Assembly (NCBI GenBank): GCA_047921075.1
Contig: JBLRWS010000058.1
Location: 1 to 14,813 of the forward strand
Length of the DNA: 14,813 nucleotides
Direction of reading: 5' to 3'
Origin: JBLRWS01 sp047921075
GTDB lineage: Bacteria > Bacteroidota > Rhodothermia > Balneolales > Balneolaceae
A program made the position numbers and the translations under genes. The notes below the pieces were generated by a model. It had not been told where the DNA came from, did not search any database, and saw nothing but the letters and a program-made list of their open reading frames with translations. Shown here one piece after another: positions 13,755 to 14,813 of the stretch. Numbering within the stretch: position 1 is the first letter of the stretch; each line of letters begins with the position of its first letter.

Positions 13755-14813
13755 GGGGGCTTTGAAAAACCCTGATTTATTGACGTTTTAATGGTTATCT
13801 AATTTCGTGTTTTTGTATCTTATAAGCGTATATATAACAATGAGATGCTATAATATCATGATCCAAAAAGACAATCAACGTTCTCTGGCCGACCAGCTCT
13901 TCCATCCCGAAAAGCAGAATACAAAAACAGCCGCTTTCTTGGCCAAGATGGAAACTGTGATTGACTGGGTACCTCTGGTGAAGATTGTTGCCCGATTGGA
14001 TCAAAGTGGCACTAAAAAGGGCGGTCGGCCGCGACATAATCCCATGTTGATGGTCAAATCTCTGTTTTTGCAACATTTTTATGGATTGAGTGACCCCCAG
14101 CTCGAAGAGCAGCTCAACGATCGCCTGAGCTTTCAGCACTTCGTTGGACTCTCCCTTGGCAACAAAGCTCCGGACTTCACCAGCTTTTGGAAGTTCAAGG
14201 ATGAACTGGCCAAAGCCGGCCTGACGGATCGATTGTTTGAAGAAGTAAACCGCCAGCTCAATGATAAAGGCCTGTTTGTGCGCAAGGGCAGCATCGTTGA
14301 TGCCACGATGGTGGAATCGACCAATCGAACCATCAAAAAGGCCAAACAGCAATCGCAGTCGGTTCAACAAAATCCGCAGTACGACAGCGATGCCCGCTCG
14401 ACCAAAAAAGGCAATCGGATCTATTTTGGATACAAAGGACATATTGGACTGGATGCAGAAAGCAAGCTGATTAACAAACGCATCTTCAGCCCGGCCAATC
14501 ACCACGACAGCCGGTATACCGAGCAGCTGGCGGATCTGGAGGCAAAGGCGCTGTTTGGGGATAAAGGCTACGCCGATGATCGAATCAAGAAGATGGCACG
14601 GGAGTTTGGATGGTTTTATGGGATTTTGGATAAGGCTTATCGTAATAACCCGTTGAGTGCTAGTCAACAAAAGCGCAATCGCAAACTGGGGCGAATTCGC
14701 GCTGTGGTCGAACATCCGTTTGGGTGGATGAAAACGCAGTCCAAAGCCCTGAAGGCCAGTGCCCGCAGCCAGGTCAAGAACGCCCTGATCTTCGACTTTA
14801 GCTGTATGTGTTG
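13755..14813 (+). mobile_element. IS5-family insertion sequence, right end outside the window
   Basis: The element holds an IS5-type transposase gene on the plus strand. The left end is placed near 13755-13759, where GGGGGCTTTGAAAAACCCTG begins. It resembles terminal repeats of IS903/IS5 elements, which start GGCTTTG. The right inverted repeat and target duplication lie beyond the window, so the exact boundary is unproven. It sits upstream of, and divergent from, rdgB. Confidence 0.7.
13858..14813 (+). CDS. IS5-family DDE transposase, truncated by the right edge
   Basis: The frame is open without interruption from ATG 13858 to the window end, giving 318 residues. An in-frame ATG at 13840 would add six residues. 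Recognisable IS5 features are the N-terminal block RHNPMLMVKSLFLQHFYGLS (59-78) and the catalytic residues Asp148 (GSIVDATMVES), Asp235 (LFGDKGYADD) and Glu285 (RAVVEHPFGWMK). The K/R-rich stretch after the first Asp and the HHDSRYTEQL segment (215-224) are also typical. All three acidic residues and an intact frame suggest a potentially active transposase, with only the last few residues missing. A 306-codon frame on the opposite strand (13795-14715) is its antisense shadow. Confidence 0.9.
   Translation, partial: MIQKDNQRSLADQLFHPEKQNTKTAAFLAKMETVIDWVPLVKIVARLDQSGTKKGGRPRHNPMLMVKSLFLQHFYGLSDPQLEEQLNDRLSFQHFVGLSLGNKAPDFTSFWKFKDELAKAGLTDRLFEEVNRQLNDKGLFVRKGSIVDATMVESTNRTIKKAKQQSQSVQQNPQYDSDARSTKKGNRIYFGYKGHIGLDAESKLINKRIFSPANHHDSRYTEQLADLEAKALFGDKGYADDRIKKMAREFGWFYGILDKAYRNNPLSASQQKRNRKLGRIRAVVEHPFGWMKTQSKALKASARSQVKNALIFDFSCMC

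Noticed and set aside
13795..14715. 306-codon minus-strand open frame in the insertion sequence
   Set aside because: It lies antisense to the IS5 transposase, which has its three catalytic acids in the opposite frame. The antisense product shows no known motif.
1..14813. CRISPR array, tRNA or rRNA genes
   Set aside because: I saw no regularly spaced direct repeats, no cloverleaf with a conserved T-arm, and no rRNA-like blocks on either strand.

Overview
The window looks like chromosomal DNA from a member of the Bacteroidota-related FCB group, most likely Balneolota/Rhodothermota. This is an inference from protein style: a [4Fe-4S] class PurF, SerA with an intervening ASB domain, a D15-type outer-membrane protein with a Bacteroidota-like N-terminal region, and an NTT-HEAT transporter. 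In addition, almost none of the genes has a recognisable Shine-Dalgarno sequence. No rRNA, tRNA or CRISPR array was seen, so the phylum call is moderate confidence only.

Layout. (1) 1-1312 is an AT-richer accessory patch. It holds an unidentified open frame entering from the left edge, a decayed IS30-family transposase N-terminus, and a two-gene toxin-antitoxin operon on the minus strand (AbrB/MazE-like antitoxin, then Doc/Fic-like toxin, 4-nt overlap). (2) 1313-5032, minus strand, is a compact housekeeping run purF > engB (yihA/ysxC) > serA, with gaps of 5 and 4 nt. (3) 5033-5259 is a divergent intergenic region with a perfect 12-bp palindrome. (4) 5260-12821, plus strand, is a tightly packed five-gene run. 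It encodes a lipoprotein metallophosphoesterase, an 894-aa outer-membrane protein (kinase-like motifs, then a D15/BamA-type barrel), an NTT nucleotide-transporter-like protein with a long HEAT-repeat tail, a stand-alone cyclic-nucleotide-binding-like domain, and a DoxX/MauE-like membrane protein. (5) 12822-13117 is intergenic and dominated by an imperfectly palindromic, highly structured element. (6) 13118-13711, minus strand, is rdgB (XTP/dITP pyrophosphatase). (7) From about 13755 to the right edge lies an IS5-family insertion sequence whose transposase is intact as far as it can be read and runs off the window.

The most interesting part is region 4. The first two genes appear to be a split version of a large single-chain protein that I recall from Bacteroidota (phosphoesterase + GDWDRH domain + barrel). 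The third and fourth likewise look like a split NTT-HEAT-cNMP-binding chain. The order suggests one envelope module: a lipid-anchored phosphatase, an outer-membrane protein with possible phosphotransferase motifs, an inner-membrane nucleotide or phosphate carrier, a cytoplasmic sensory domain and a small redox-type membrane protein. That joint role is inference from gene order and overlaps; no function for the whole module can be read directly from the sequence.
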